Origin: Otis tarda
Taxonomy: Eukaryota > Chordata > Aves > Otidiformes > Otididae
Assembly (NCBI GenBank): GCA_026413225.1
Contig: CM048591.1
Coordinates: 41,408,803 to 41,472,802 of the forward strand
Length of the DNA: 64,000 nucleotides
Direction: 5' to 3'
The translations under genes were made by a program, and so were the position numbers. The notes beneath the pieces were generated by a model. It searched no databases and was not told the origin of the DNA. It saw nothing but the letters and a program-made list of their open reading frames with translations. Positions 48,333 to 62,624 of this stretch are shown piece after piece. Positions within the stretch are counted from its first letter, which is position 1. The number at the start of each line of letters is the position of its first letter.

Positions 48333-50594
48333 ATAGCTGAGGCTCTGATGGGAGTATCTCTTTTTCCAAAATGCATGTGCACACACGCACATGTATGAGT
48401 TTTGAATGAGAGGAAGAACTTACAAGCTTCAGGGCATGTGCCAAAGGTGAAGAAGGAACTGCCTGTGAACAGGTTATCATAGAATTCTAGATTTTAAAAG
48501 TTGTTCCTCTAAAGCATCTTTGAAGCACTGTCCGTTTAGTATTGGACTTAAACAGACTACAGTAATTGTCATATTGGTTCAGACAAACATCTTGGTAGTA
48601 AAATAAATTTTTGATATATTTTAAGCCAAACATATTTTAAACCAAAATTAGTAAATTTTGTTCAAAACAGACTTGCCTTTAAATAACAGAGCAGAGCAAA
48701 CTGAGTAGAATACTTATCGTATCTTTTCATCTCCCTGTTTCAAATACTTGTGGCATTTTAATTAGGAGAGGAGAGGAGAAATAAAAGTTCCTACAGCATT
48801 GCTCTGATTTTGTTTTTTGTTACCTAGATAACATATTTTATGGTGCTTCTTGGAGCAGCAGCAGGAGAGTTGACCCTGTGACTCTGACTTAAAATCAATG
48901 ACAGTCACATGGCAGCTCTTTCAAGAAATGTGTTTTTCAAAAAAGATATTTCCCTTTTTTTTTTTTTTGAAAGATACGGTTTGACTGAGGATTAAGATTG
49001 AATTGCCTCTTCCTGAAACATATCCTGCATCTTTTTTGACTGCAACCTGGCAACACAATTAGAAGAATTAAATGCCTTTTTCTGCTTTTCCAAAAAAAAA
49101 AAAAGGAGTGTTTGATGAGATAAAAACAAGAATGTGGTAAACCTGTTTCTTGGGGGAGGAGGGGAAGGGAGTTAAAGAATTGGAGAAGAAAACAAGGGAA
49201 TTTTAGCAAAATGAAATTAAAAATGTAAATTTTGAAGTCAAATAACTCCCACACATAGCAGGTAATACCACTGACAGCCTTTGGGGGAAAAAAACACAAA
49301 CTGACCTCTTTTTTTTTTAGGATTTACAGTGAAAAATACCTAGCGTATTTGTCTAAGTACTCTTCCCTCTGAAGACTTGTTTTGAGCAGATCCTGATTTT
49401 TCTTAAAAGCACTTGTAGTTTGAAATTATTTGAATTGTGTGTGCTCCTTGGTGAGTGGTTAACCACCCAAGCAGTAACTTTTATTGCAATGAGACTATTC
49501 ATACAAATAATTGTGTGTAACTGGGAGTGAGAAAATCACAAATTTCTTCCATTGCCATTTCTGCAAATATTTTTTTTTTTCTAATTGAGTGTAAGTGAAA
49601 ATATCTCTCTTCCATGCTACAGTTCTCTTCTTAACTGCCCAAGGATTGCATAGATAACATTGACACACTCAAGAAGATACCATCAGCAGCAGTCTAACTT
49701 GTTCCTCTGGTGAAGGCTGTCGGCCTTGCTGTGGATGTTATCACTGAAATAACAGATATGTGTACTTGCTGATCAGATTAGTACAAGCTCAACTTTGTGG
49801 TCCATTTGAAGTTAATACACTGGATCCTGAGCAGGAGTAGCTTTGCTACAAGCACATACTGTACTCTTTCACCTGTACATGGAAGCAAAAATGTCTGTCA
49901 GTGTGATGGGGCAGATAGCACCAACATCTTGAGGTCTTTCTACTAAATCTGCCAGAGTAGTACACTTTGAGCCCTAGACACCTTACGCATGGAGGGCAGG
50001 TTGTCAGCACTCATGATAACGTTTGTATCCTATCTGGGTAATAGCAGTGGTTTAATTCAATGCGTTATGGTGAAAAATGTAGCATTTAAAATCAGTTCTC
50101 TGCAAATCCTAAGTGAATTCTCTTGATCTGTCTCAGACCTATGGATTACAGTTTGGTAATTACTGCTACAGCCTGATCTCAACAAGATTACTATAAATGC
50201 TATTTCAATTTTCAGCTATGATTAGTTAGTTATTTTGTTGTGAAAATAATTATGCTGAATTTGTTACGTATATTTTTGTTGATAGAATGAGAACAACTGT
50301 TTAGTCATTACTTAATGTTCATTTAAACCAGCATTATCACCAAGCAGCAGTCTAGTCCCATCCCTTCTCCCTACTACTTGTTCATCATGCGCCCGCTTCT
50401 GTGTTGTGCCAGCACAACTGCACAGCCTCGCAGCTAACCACACTGAGAAGCTGATCAGCTAAAAATGCCTCTTATCCTCCTCTGTTTAGTTATGTTTTCA
50501 GATGGATCAGACTCCCAGCTTTGTTACTTTGCAGACACTTCACCAGCACGATGCAGGGATTAGTGTAAGAGCAGCAAAGAGGAAGCAGTTGAAT

Positions 50595-50619
50595 GGGGGT
50601 GGGGTGGGGCGATGAGGGG
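50595..50619 (+). other. Potential G-quadruplex sequence
   Basis: Runs of 5, 4, 4 and 4 G are separated by loops of 1, 1 and 6 bases. Short loops favour a stable fold. It is isolated in AT-rich sequence. Confidence 0.6.
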
Positions 50620-52429
50620 AGAAAGATATGGACTTTTTTTGGAGAGTGAACTGAACTACAGGCTTAACATCAGGCTTCTAGTTCAAACACATTCACAATT
50701 CTTTTTCCATGAACATTGTTTAGTTTTCATTTTTCCTCCAAGTTTGCCACCAGCAAACATAACTACATTTGTTTCTGAACAGAAAACAACAAAGAAACAA
50801 CAAAGATACAGATTTTTTTATAATATCTTAACATTTGCAGAAAAAAAAATTGTAACACTTGCTCAGATTTTTGCAGCTTTAATTAGGTCTGCGGAATGAT
50901 GACTGATTGACTTACCTAACTATAAGATTTTGTTGAATAGACAAGTAGTGCTTGTGATTAGCATTCGAAAAAACAAATTTTTTTTTCTTCATATTTTTTT
51001 TCACACATCCACTGGGCTGAATAATAACTATCCACTGGTGAAACAACTACTCATTCTTGTTTCAAGAGGAGGAAATGGACTGACCATTAAAAATAAATTG
51101 AAACAAGAACTTTCTATCAAAGTGAATATGCTACTATTGTAGAACACTGGTAATCTAACTGTGTTTAAAAGCCAGGCTAAATATAGTAGTTTTGCACCTC
51201 TTTTTGGCTACTTTATCAACAATGCATGCAACAAGATGCAGTTCTTAATTTTGGAAAATTTGGCTAGACAACATGACCATTTTAAAGCACAGAATATCAA
51301 TATATAATCTATTAAGTCATCTCCATTTCCATACTATTTTTTATGAAGTTTTTAAAGTGTTATGGTGGTATAAATACTTTCCTAGATTAAGTGATTTACA
51401 GAGAAAATGGAGACAATAAAACACTGTATTAAAAGTCTACAGCAAAATTTCTGTTATTCCAGAATGAAATTTCACCCAACAGATCTAAAATAGTTTTAGA
51501 ATATAGAATGCTTCTCACTTTGAAATGTAGGTATATATACAGACACGTATATGAGACCAGATTTGCAGATAATGTAAATCAGTGCAATTCCACTGAAGTC
51601 AGTTATTTATAGCAGATGAGATTCTGGCCATATGCTAGTACATATATATGTACTTGCAATACACATATGTATATGTTCGTGTGTGATATAAAATCACTTG
51701 TGCATGTAACTATGTAATCACATACAATTGCTCTCTTCCTCCAGCAAATTTTCCATTAGACTGGAAAAATGGGAAATTCTCAGATACTTCAGAGATTAAT
51801 TATTTCTGGTTATGAAGCACACAGTGTTTCACAGCCCTCCTGTTTTTTAGGGTGTCCCTTGCTGAAAGAGCAGCAAGGTTGTTTGTCTGAAAGTCATCAA
51901 TGATAGAAATAAAAGACTTGAGGTGGAGAAGGGAAGACAGAAGTTTAATTTCACAGAATTTTTCCATGGAGAATATGTTCAGTTAATATTATGACTTTTA
52001 AAATGTGGTATGCTATTGAAAAACTATTTATATGCTTTGGTATACACATGATGCCTGGTATGTAAAATCTGCAGCTTTGTGCTTCAAATCAAGGAAAGAG
52101 AGCTCTGCTTTGCAACAACTAGCAGGTTTCAGGGTGGGAGGTGGCTCCTTTTCCTGCACCAGCTACCATTTCAAGGGACAGAAGAAACCGATGGAGAGAA
52201 AACACTTGAGCAACTTTACAAGAAATGTAGTTGGTACCAATTGCAAAAGCCTTTTCAGGGAAAACAGCTATTCATAGAACTTCAGCGGTGGTGGAGTAAA
52301 AGATGGAAGAGGTTGATAGTCAAGTGATTAGAGGAAATACCTCAGGAAACAGAAGCTCACTTCTGATCTTTTGTGTGTGTACCTAAACTACCACTTTTCC
52401 AGACAGCTATTTCCATTTATGAGTATTTT

Positions 52430-52476
52430 ATTTCCTTTTTTCTTTCTTTTCTTCTTCTTCTTCTTTTTTTTTTTTA
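52430..52476 (+). repeat. Polypyrimidine tract with (CTT)n
   Basis: A T/C-only stretch includes CTTCTTCTTCTTC followed by poly-T. Confidence 0.9.
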
Positions 52477-52741
52477 ACCTGTTTGTCTTTATCCGTTATA
52501 AATTTACTATGAATTATTCCCAAGCGGGCAACAAGCCTAATTCTTTTCTCAGCTACACCTTCAAAAAACCAATATAATTCTGTCAAAATTAATGGATAGA
52601 ATAGTACTGTTAGTTTGCAGAGTGTTAAAAGCAGCCTTGTTCCTGCAAAGGAAGGATATCTGTTGTTCTTTGAGCTCCCTATTATCTATATTAAGCCTCT
52701 AGGCTACTTGTTACTTCTACTGTGATTGCTAATACTTGTTC

Positions 52742-52777
52742 CTGTTTAGCGCTGGGATTCTGTTTAGCACTGGGATT
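52742..52777 (+). repeat. 18-bp tandem duplication
   Basis: CTGTTTAGCGCTGGGATT is followed at once by CTGTTTAGCACTGGGATT, with a single mismatch between the copies. Confidence 0.9.
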
Positions 52778-53119
52778 CTCTGTTTCATAGTCTAGGCATA
52801 GCTTGTTCTGACTTGGCATTAAGTGCTGGTGAGATGCAATCAAATTTTGTACCTTCAGACCACCATAAGTGACACAGAAGGAGACGATTCATCAACATCA
52901 ACTGCTTTAATGAACCTCTCTAGCCTTACAGAGTATTTGCTTTTCACCTGTGATCCACATACAATATAATCCTGAAACGTACCAGTGAAGCATGAGCTGC
53001 AAACCTAAAGGAAAAAAGGGAGGCCAAGTGAGTTAAAGAGTGATCCCAAAGCTGATTCAGACCCAAAGCTTCTTTCCAATTCAGAATCAACACCTCTTTC
53101 TTTATGCTCCTACCTGGCT

Positions 53120-53138
53120 TACTACTACTACTACTACT
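53120..53138 (+). repeat. (ACT)n trinucleotide repeat
   Basis: Six units of ACT lie in an otherwise ordinary stretch. Confidence 0.9.
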
Positions 53139-56100
53139 TTCTATATCTTGGCTTTTTCAGTAATATATTCCAGTACCACCCAGCATTTTCTTTAATCTCT
53201 CCTTGGTATATGTTTGATACACTTATATGACTTTTTACAACATCATAGTTTCCCACAGACCTTTATTTTCTTTCCCTTCTCCTCCTATCTTCCTCTTGCT
53301 GTATTCATGATGTGTTTACTAGGGCTAGCTTTCACTTTTGTGTCTCACCATTTCCAGCAGCTCATCACCTTCTTGTTGAGATGATCCTGGTGCAAAATCA
53401 AGCACCACTGGAATGTGATGCCTGCTGACATAACTGGGGACTGAAGTCCCAGAGAGAGGAGGCTGAGTTTTTTAGAGCTTTTCAAACATTTTGCTTCTGG
53501 AAGTACAGAGGAATAAGAAATAAGGCCTAATGGAAAACAAAAAAAAAGACAGAGGATGAAACTAAGGTGCTCCCTTAAGATTGTAGGGGGCAAGAGAAGA
53601 TTTGGATTTTGCTGGTCATGACAGTTCCCATTAGGCAATGCATGGTGGAATAGAGCCACATGTGTTTTGATTCCTACTACAAGATGCATCTTTCTGACGA
53701 GGGTGTAATTTATGGGAAGGAAATATGTGGAAAAAATGAAGATCAGGCTAAGTAAAATGCATGTTTGAAATACACCTCATGTGAATAAAACTCATTATGT
53801 TCAAAAATCTTCAGAAATCTTGAGAGAGTCTGCTGTAGCAAGGCTCAAAAATTAAGTGTTCACAAAACAACTGCAGTGGTCTAGGCTTTGACTGTGGGAG
53901 CTCTTAGTTATTTAACACTTTTGTAGCTGGAGGTAAAAATTACAAATAAGGTTGTCTCTATATTCATATATTGAGAGAGTATCCTGAAGACTTTACAAAC
54001 AAAGTGTATATATAGATAATCACAACTTGAATGGAACAGTTTGTATGAGCAGTACTTTGCAAGTTCAAATTAACAGGTAAGATTGTTAGAGAGAAGAAAA
54101 TGTCATTTTACCCTCTCTACAAATTGGTTAATGAGGTGCCATTGGATTAAGTAACTTCCCAAAGGTCACATAAGTCTCAGCAAAACGATGAACTGAAATT
54201 GGCTCTCTAACATGCACAGTTTAACAGTACAACACTGTCTTTATTTCCACTCCCACAGTATTGCCTTTATTTAAACTCTGCTGGCATTGGTTAAAATTTC
54301 CTTCTAATCCTAGAGAATATTAAAAAATCTTTTAAAAACCCAAACTCTTAAATAGCCTTCCCAGCCTGTTTTCGTGAATGATTTCCTGTCCCTTGGGTTA
54401 CAGAAGCAAATTCTGTTATAAACATGTTTAATTTTGTAGGCTCTATTCTCATCAAAGAAAGCAAACATTCACATTAGGAAACCTGAGGGGAAAATTTTTA
54501 AAAGGGAACAAGACATATTTCATATTGGAAAGATTTGCATGTGTTCAGCATTAGATATAAAGCTTTAGAGAAAGCACTCAGACTTTTGTGGGTTCCCCAC
54601 TGGGGAGGTGATACTGCACTTGGTTAATATGTTATAAACACAAACTGGCTAGCACTTGCTGTATTTACATTGCACATTAGAAGTTTGAGTTTCCATAGGG
54701 AATTCAGAATTCCTCCTCTTACGGAACTGCTGCTCTCTGGGGAGACGTAACAAGACGCTGCTGTGATCAGCAACAGCATGGAAAGAAGAGGAGAAAGCAG
54801 CAGCAGAAAGATTCTTTGCTTCACTCCTTTAACCCACAAGCTCCGACTCAGTGCTGTATGTACAAGATTGTTGACTATAGATGGTGAGTCTTTCCTATGA
54901 CATCTATTAGAAAGACCATGTGATAAAAGCCAAAATCTGCCCTCTGCTATGCAGGATATGCTTTCTTACTGAAAGCACAGAATTTTATTAATTTGTCCTT
55001 TTTCCTCAATGTGAACTTTTAATAATAAAACTCTTCCGTGTTTCTCCTTCTTACTGGTATTTTTGCTGATAGACTGATGATTTTGATATCTTTTTTAGAA
55101 AGCAGAGCTTGATCCTGTTGTCCTAAACCACATTCTACAGCTGAGGGGAAAAATATTTTGTTGTATGTGAAGCCGTGAAAACTAGGTGTTAAAAGGGGAC
55201 ATTGGAGTAGAAGCGTGAGTGTGAAAATTTACATCCCTAAATTCTATATCACAATCCTGACAACTGTTGCTTGGCTGCTGCCTGACCCTCCCCACACCCC
55301 CTTTTCAGATGGTCCCCATTTCATAGTTTCTGTAAGCTGCTGGGCATTCCATCTGCTGTGTCCGTTGGGATTTCAGTATCCCTGGGCACTTACAGGGCAT
55401 CTCAGTGCTTACTGGCAAGCTCAGTGCCGGACAGCTCAGGCAAGCTGGCAGAAGCTATGTTGCATCTAAAATCTAAGACAAAAGCCTCTTGCCTCATGGC
55501 TACAACAGGGTCAGCAGCATGTGGCCTTCGCCATGTCTCACAGCAAAAATCTCGCCCAACTCTAGCAAAGTCAGAAAACCTGGGCTTATTTATGTCTAAG
55601 GTGAGTTTCACCTCTCATCTCAAATTCACTGGCTTGTAAAGCTCCTTAAAATAGCTCAGCTGTCAAAGCCGATGTATGAACCCCCCGTCACTACACTAAT
55701 ATAAATTATTACTTATCTAAAATTTTTAAAGGTGCAAATATATGGCATTGCAAAATGGCATTTGACAGCAAAGTGTGACTGCACTGAGTGATGTGAGCTT
55801 TCAGTCTGCTGTGCTCCTAGAAACAAATTGGAGTGCTTTCGCACTTCTCCCGTCTCAAGGTCTGTTTGCGGTTACTACAGTGACTTCTCTTTGTTCTGTG
55901 CTCGAGTGCTGTAAGAGTCAAGGGCTCATCTGTCACGTGCTATAGATAATCTCAAAAACACCTTAGCAGACAAGGTACAAACCCTAGGGCTGCTTATATT
56001 CATGAAAACTTTTCCCCCACAGAGGTCACATTGAGTAAGATAAACCAGTGTCATCAAATATGCAGCATACATTGCAACAGGGGTCTCGGACTGCAGGCTT

Positions 56101-57119
56101 AACACCTTTGTGAGTTGCGTCAAGGAGGACTGTTTTTGTCCTTAGCCTGATCATCAAACGGCCAACACTCTTGTAGTTCAAATGTAAATGAGAACACGGG
56201 TTGCAACTATTGTCGTTTCTCATTACTGAGATGACAAAATGCATTTTCTCCCATCTGACTGCTTGATAGCTAGAAAGAAACTGATATACAGATATTGTGG
56301 TTATAATATGGATATAATAAAATAGGCCTAATAAAAGAGCTGCCTGACAGCGGTGCTGCAGAAGACTGTGTTTTCATCGTTGTGGGCTGCAAGACGTGCT
56401 TGATACAGAATTGGGTCAGAGGTTGCCTTCGTATCTGCAGCAATAGTGATCAGTTATAAAACCCATACAATAACTGTTTTTTCCCCAAGTATTTTATGAC
56501 TTATTCAGGGTAATGCCACTAGAAACCACTGTGCATGTACCACATAGTACTGCTGTTTTCAAAATTTAGCAGTTTCACTTGAAAACAAGAATAAAGGGTA
56601 TCTGGATATTTACAATACTGTCCTGCACATCCCATAACCAGTTTTCTCTCAACTTCAGCGAGTTTTGGATTAGGTATTTTGTTACTTAAAACTAGTTTTG
56701 AAGGCTGCTCCGGTATACGCTCCTCACAAGTACACATATTGACGTTTCTGTTTTGTTTTATATTATAACTGTAAATAACTTCACAGCTATCACGGACGAC
56801 CCATATTTCATTTTTAAATAGCTGAAATCCAGAATGCAAGTATACATCAATATTCTAACAAATATTAAGAGAAAAGCATCTAGCTGAAACTTCTTAGAAT
56901 AATAATAATGAAGAATTTAGTGTGCATGTTTTGCCTCCACACTTGTTTTATTTTGCTAAATAGCCTATGTGGAATGCAATTTACTCCTCCACTAAAAAAA
57001 AAAAAAAAATCCCTGTTCCATTCTGTTTTGGTTTGTGGGGTTCTGTTGTCATTTTATCCTAAAGTGCTGTTTCCTCACATTTGCATCTACCAGCCTTTTT
57101 AATGTGATATTCCATTTAA

Positions 57120-57560
57120 ACTGCCTTTTAATTGTATGTGCTGCCTTGGCAGAACATGACTGATGTACTAGCGTTAATTAGGGCTCCAGTCAGCAGCCTA
57201 TGCCAGCTGGAAACTGAGAAACAAGCGTAAATTATTCTGTCATCAATCAGCTCGAAAATGTTTGAATCACTAATTAGTTTGCAATTTGGGTGACAGTTTA
57301 TCTGACGCAGGCGGTGTCAGAAACTTCAGATCTTAGATGAATAATTTGCCAGCAACAAGCACATATTCCCTGCTTTTAAATACATGAAGGTTTATCTGCA
57401 TGTTGAAAGGTGGCTCAGCAGTCTTCATTAACTTCCAACTGGGACTATGTAAATCAGGAATCAGTGTGAGGCACTTCAGTCTGTGGTGGCTTAGCAGATG
57501 ATATTTAGAAAAAGAAAGCCTCTTTTCTCTCTTTTTTTAATTAATAATTCATAAACTGAT
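57120..57560. promoter_or_regulatory. Candidate conserved regulatory element
   Basis: A repeat-free stretch with several homeodomain-type cores (GCGTTAATTAGGGC, CACTAATTAGTTTG) and other AT-rich motifs, lacking coding potential. The texture resembles vertebrate developmental enhancers, but this is pattern impression only; conservation cannot be judged from one sequence. Confidence 0.25.
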
Positions 57561-59570
57561 AGATGAGAATGTTTGGGCTTTAACAGCATAAAAAAATCAC
57601 AATGGTTAAAAAAAAAAGGCAATCACCCCCTTTTACATGAAAATTAGTTGTGCTGCATCTTGCTGTTTAACTGATTTATTCTCTTCTACTGTCATGTGTC
57701 TGGAATGTTAAGCAGCAAGTGATTAGCCCTTGTCCTTTAAAGCAGGATCATTATTGGGGTTTTATTAAATGGCAGACTTGTGTTTCCATTTAAAGGATAA
57801 GGGGGGAAACAAGAAATTGCTAACAGGAAGCAGAAAAGGTTATCCGTGTCTTAAAAGCAGAAACTATTCAACATTATAAATGCAGTCAAGAGGGTCTTAA
57901 CATCTATGTTATTCTTATCTATAAGAGAGGTAAGTTTGATGTCTTGCAACACATACAACTGTTGTGTGGCCCGTAGATAAAACAAAATTGTAGAAATAAA
58001 TTAGGGAGATAGTTAAAATTGCTGGGCAGAGAGAGACCAATGTGTCTTCTACCTACACACCTGTCCTTCTACATGTGAAAGAAGTGTGGTTGGCATGGAA
58101 AGGTGCAATTACAGGAGCACGGAGGAGAGCCATTAGCTGACCTTGGTGCCAAATACAAAAGGCAGGTGAGGATATAATTTTCAGGTTCTCTGTGGCTGGC
58201 AAAGGGCTTATTCTCTGCACTCAGAGCCTCAGCAAGGTGAGAGAAGTGGGGGAAATGACATTGTGTAATTACAATTAGCTGGTGCCACTCTATAGGCACA
58301 TCACAGCAGCAGCAGCATAGGAGTGCAGCTGCTTAATAGGTGTGCAGGAAAGGATATGAACTAACTAATCAATGACAGTTTGGTGACAGTCCTTTTCCCT
58401 TCTGACCAATGTCCCTCTGCTCTCAAGTCCCATTTGTTACAGCCAGAAAAAAATTTTCCCTGGTATGTCCTATCTTAACACCTAACCTACACTGGTTTAA
58501 AACTTTACAAAACTTAGTCTGTTTTGGTACATTTTTTTTCCATATATTAAGTAGACTTTAATAAAATAATTTTGCTTTCAGAAATTTGTAGGGAAAATGA
58601 GTTTGCTAATTTGTGGGAGATAAAAAAAAAAGCCAACCAACAAAATATATTCTTTTGCACATGCTAAAAATTGTGAATCTTGTAGCTGCTTCCCTGAGAA
58701 CATTTAGTGCTTACAGGCAAAAACTTTTTAAGTAAGTTAAGCAAAATAGATAGTCCACATGACAGAGCAATGTTTTGCACCTTTTTCATTTAAAAAAAAA
58801 AGGCAAGATTGGTCAAAGTACAAAATCCTTACACAATTTCAGTTCTCCAAAGGTCAGGAGAGATTAGATGGAAACACAGTAGATGTAATCTTTAAAAATC
58901 CCTTAGCAGGCCGGTTACAACAAGGCTTCACACATCACTGTAAATGGGCTGTGCTTTGTGAAAGAATCAGTACCGTGTAGGGAAGGAGGCTGCAGGAGGA
59001 TGGCCTCAGGCCACCCAGGGTAACCTGCCCTCTGTTGTAGTGATGGTCACTGCACCTCTGGTCCAGGCTCAGTACCTTTCACAGACAGGTGCCCAAAGGA
59101 GCACCTGAGCTGGGAAGTCCTGACTGCTGACCATTCCACCTGCAGTTAGGAGGGAGGGAGCTGCCAATACAAAAAGTCATGTGTTATCAATAAGTAGCCT
59201 ATGAGATCTGGTTTTCAGGGTATCAGATCCAGCACCCAATTTGAGTGGCACTTTTGACCTTAATCCTTCTGTCTCAAATCTCTGTCAGCACAATGCTGAA
59301 AAATAAAATCCTGTTTGTCAAGCACTTTCATGAACTATATAAAAAGCACATGAAGAAATTAATCAGTCTGTCTACAGAGTAAAGTTTGAATAGTGGAAAA
59401 TAAACAAAGCTTCGGACCACACACTGCAGAATGAAGATAAAGCAAAATAGTGAATAGCTGCTTACTCTGCAAGCCCTGCTCTATCTATACATTGAGTAAG
59501 GCTGTGGTCTGTGTAGAAAAACAAAAAGGGAGCTACATGGGAATTTCTTTTGACAAAAACTTTTTACTTT

Positions 59571-59590
59571 TTGTTTGTTTGTTTGTTTTA
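59571..59590 (+). repeat. (GTTT)n repeat
   Basis: Four units of TTTG/GTTT lie in a T-rich context. Confidence 0.85.
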
Positions 59591-60214
59591 TCAGAAAATA
59601 CCAGTTTCTCAAAACTGCAACTTTTCATGGAAACACATTCATCTGAATGATGTTTTTGTCAAAAGGACTTCCACAGCCCAGAGGAGAATTTCTTGTCAAA
59701 AGCTAAGTCAGAGCACAATAAACGCACAGTGGGCAGACCCACTCCAGAGTGGCCACCAGCTTAGGTGTTAGGCAACACTAAATGCAGTGCTGCAGTAGGA
59801 GATTGCAGCTGGAGGTTGTGCGTCTGGCAACAGCCCTCCTCATTCTTCTGCATCATGTAACTCTCTTGTTATGTCCTATCTGTTACAGGCACAGCTGATG
59901 CTACCTGTGCACTTTCTTTACACTTTCCATGCTACTTTCCACATCCCAGAGGAGACCTGAGATCATTCAAGCACTAGAAAACTCTGCCTTCTCTTACTCT
60001 TTCTCTCCTTGTTTGTATTTCAAAAGATCTAGTTTTTGTTCCTAAACGGAATGTAAAACTAGCAATGTTTTATTAATAAATAGCACTGCTAGAAATCTTT
60101 CTGAGGATCACATAAATACTACAATGCAACTGAACACAGGGGCAACAGATGAGACAACCTTAATTCTACCATTTTCTCACTTCTGACTGATTTTTCAACT
60201 TTAATACCAAAAAG

Positions 60215-60236
60215 ATACACACACACATGCACACAC
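60215..60236 (+). repeat. (AC)n short microsatellite
   Basis: ACACACACACATGCACACAC carries one interruption. Confidence 0.85.
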
Positions 60237-62570
60237 TTAGTCCGTAAACACTGACAGAGTATGAAACTGCAAACTAGGATATGTCTAAGAAAAAAAAAAT
60301 CACCAAGTCAGTTTAAGCTAGTGCATACCGACTAAATATGTATATAGCACAATGGCAACAAAAGATTTCAGAAAATCACTATCCTATTCTATATACAGAA
60401 TTCCCATTCTCAAAACCCTACAAACTAAATAGATGTGACAGATGAATGATGGAATTGTTTCTTCTTCAAAAAGGAAAATGGCAGCTAATGCTTAGAGAAA
60501 GTTACTTGTACAAAGTTTCACTGGAAGTCTTCGATGGCATTGGCAGCTGAGCAGCAATGTACTGAATCCTAGTTTAAAGCTTTAACCAACCAAAAGTTAT
60601 TTTTCTCTTTCTTTGCATGAGGTGTAGATAACTTCTACACCATCACATTAACTTTCTCTTTAGATGGTAAGAGATCTTTTGTATGTCTGAGTTCAGCTTC
60701 TCTGAATTTCACTTATCCTAAAGAGGAATTATGTTTGTCTTTGTTAAGGAGCATCCTGGGACTAAGGAGAGGTGGGAGGTTTTTCTTTTAGATGTTCAAA
60801 CTTAGCTTTAGAAAAATAAGAAGTGGGGGAGAGATATTTTAATTTAAACATTTTTTTCTTTTTTTTTTTTTAATTTGTAAAATGAAGTCAGAAATTCCAG
60901 AATTCTGCTGTTGTCATAAGCTGGCCTCAGAGATGTCATCCAACAACCAGAGGAAGGGCCTAAGCACCAGCTCTTTGTGGCTCAGCTGGAAGAAATTCAT
61001 TCTGAGACTGCTCTGTTACCTCAGGACTCGTTGCTGAATAAAACTATCATGACATCAAGGGAGAGGGATGAATTAAAATAATAAAAATTTGATTGTTTGC
61101 TATCAAAGAGCTCAAATTCCGGTCATGTCATTTCTTGATGCCTCCTTGGTAGTTCCTTCACGGGCTCTGAAGTATTTTAGAACTTCTTTGCTTTTGTTTT
61201 CCTGTTTGGATTTTTTTTCCCAATCAATGTAGTTATTCTTTTCATATGTTGATACTGTGAAAGGATGGAATCTCTACTGTCCTACATTAGCTGGCATGCT
61301 TTGTCACTGGTGAGGGAGAGGGACACCAGGGAAAGGGTTAGTGTTTATTTATCTGTTACTGACACTGAGGTGACTTGCAAAGAGAACATTTTGAATAGCT
61401 TTTGAAATTATTGTTTCAGAATGGGGTCAAGATTATTTAAATCAACCACGTTCCAAATGGAATACCTCACAACAACTTTTCTCTCATAGTTTGTTCTCTT
61501 GATTTCTGCCACTTCATACATTTTAATAGACCAAATCGATGAGGAAGAAATATAAGGTAGAGGAAGTCCTTCATCTCGAGTGAATATCCTTAAAGGAAGT
61601 AAATTCAGAGAGTACAATGTGAACCTCATCGCAGAGACAGCAAATAATTTAAGGTAAAAACCACACTAATCCTCAACAGGCTGTTACCAGTGAAAGACCA
61701 GTGAAGACTGAAAAGGGGGTATGGGTCTGGATGAGCTGTTGCTTAATTTTAGACATTTAAGCTGAATGCTTCAGGTAGGAGCCTGCACATTAAGGAGGTC
61801 CTCGTTAGTCAGTGGGAAAAGATAGGCATCTACAGAGTGTGATACGTGATTGGGTTGTCCATATTCTCCTCCTGGTTACAGAAGGCCTGGGATCAGCACG
61901 CTCCTAACTTGAAAGCAAAGCCTCTTTGGAAAGCTGGGGTTTGCTACTTCCTGCTCTATTCCTATTTATGGGGAAAAAAAAAGAAAAAAGGTACTTAATG
62001 CCATTTCCCTCTCCATCCCAAACACCTCTCACCCTAAAGGGCAGGTTGGAGGACATGTTAATCACAGAATTAGTCTGGAAAAGGAGGTCAGAGCCCTGTT
62101 CCTTCAGACAAGCTTATATCACTGCTATGGAGTTCCTACATCTGTCTGGTGGTCCTGGAGGAATGAATTCATTTTCACATTTCTTCACCTTGTTTTTTTT
62201 TAGGATAGGAGGAACTGTTCTGTACCCCCACCTTTTGACATCTTCTTCCTGGTGATGAGGGCTGCATAGCTTGTAACTAGTCTGTACCTGGCTCCTTAGC
62301 ATTAGTGTGGAGCATTTTCATTTCAAGGAAATACTGACATATCCTAAAGCACTCGTAAACTAAAAATCACAGTGGTGAAGGTATAGTTGGTTTTCTTTAG
62401 GGGATATACTGTATTTTAGAAAGCATTTTCCATGTCTCACACATTCTGGCTTTCTTAAATTAGACATTTGTTAGCTATAATTATTACATAATTCACTGAT
62501 ACTTAACAAAATATACTCCTGGAAAACCTTCTAATCAACTGCCAACACTTTGGGCATGGAAGCAATCAGG

Positions 62571-62573
<3 letters not shown>

Positions 62574-62623
<50 letters not shown>
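62574..62623 (+). repeat. (GT)25 microsatellite
   Basis: An uninterrupted run of 25 GT units. Perfect long dinucleotide arrays are usually length-polymorphic. Confidence 0.97.
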
Positions 62624-62624
<1 letters not shown>

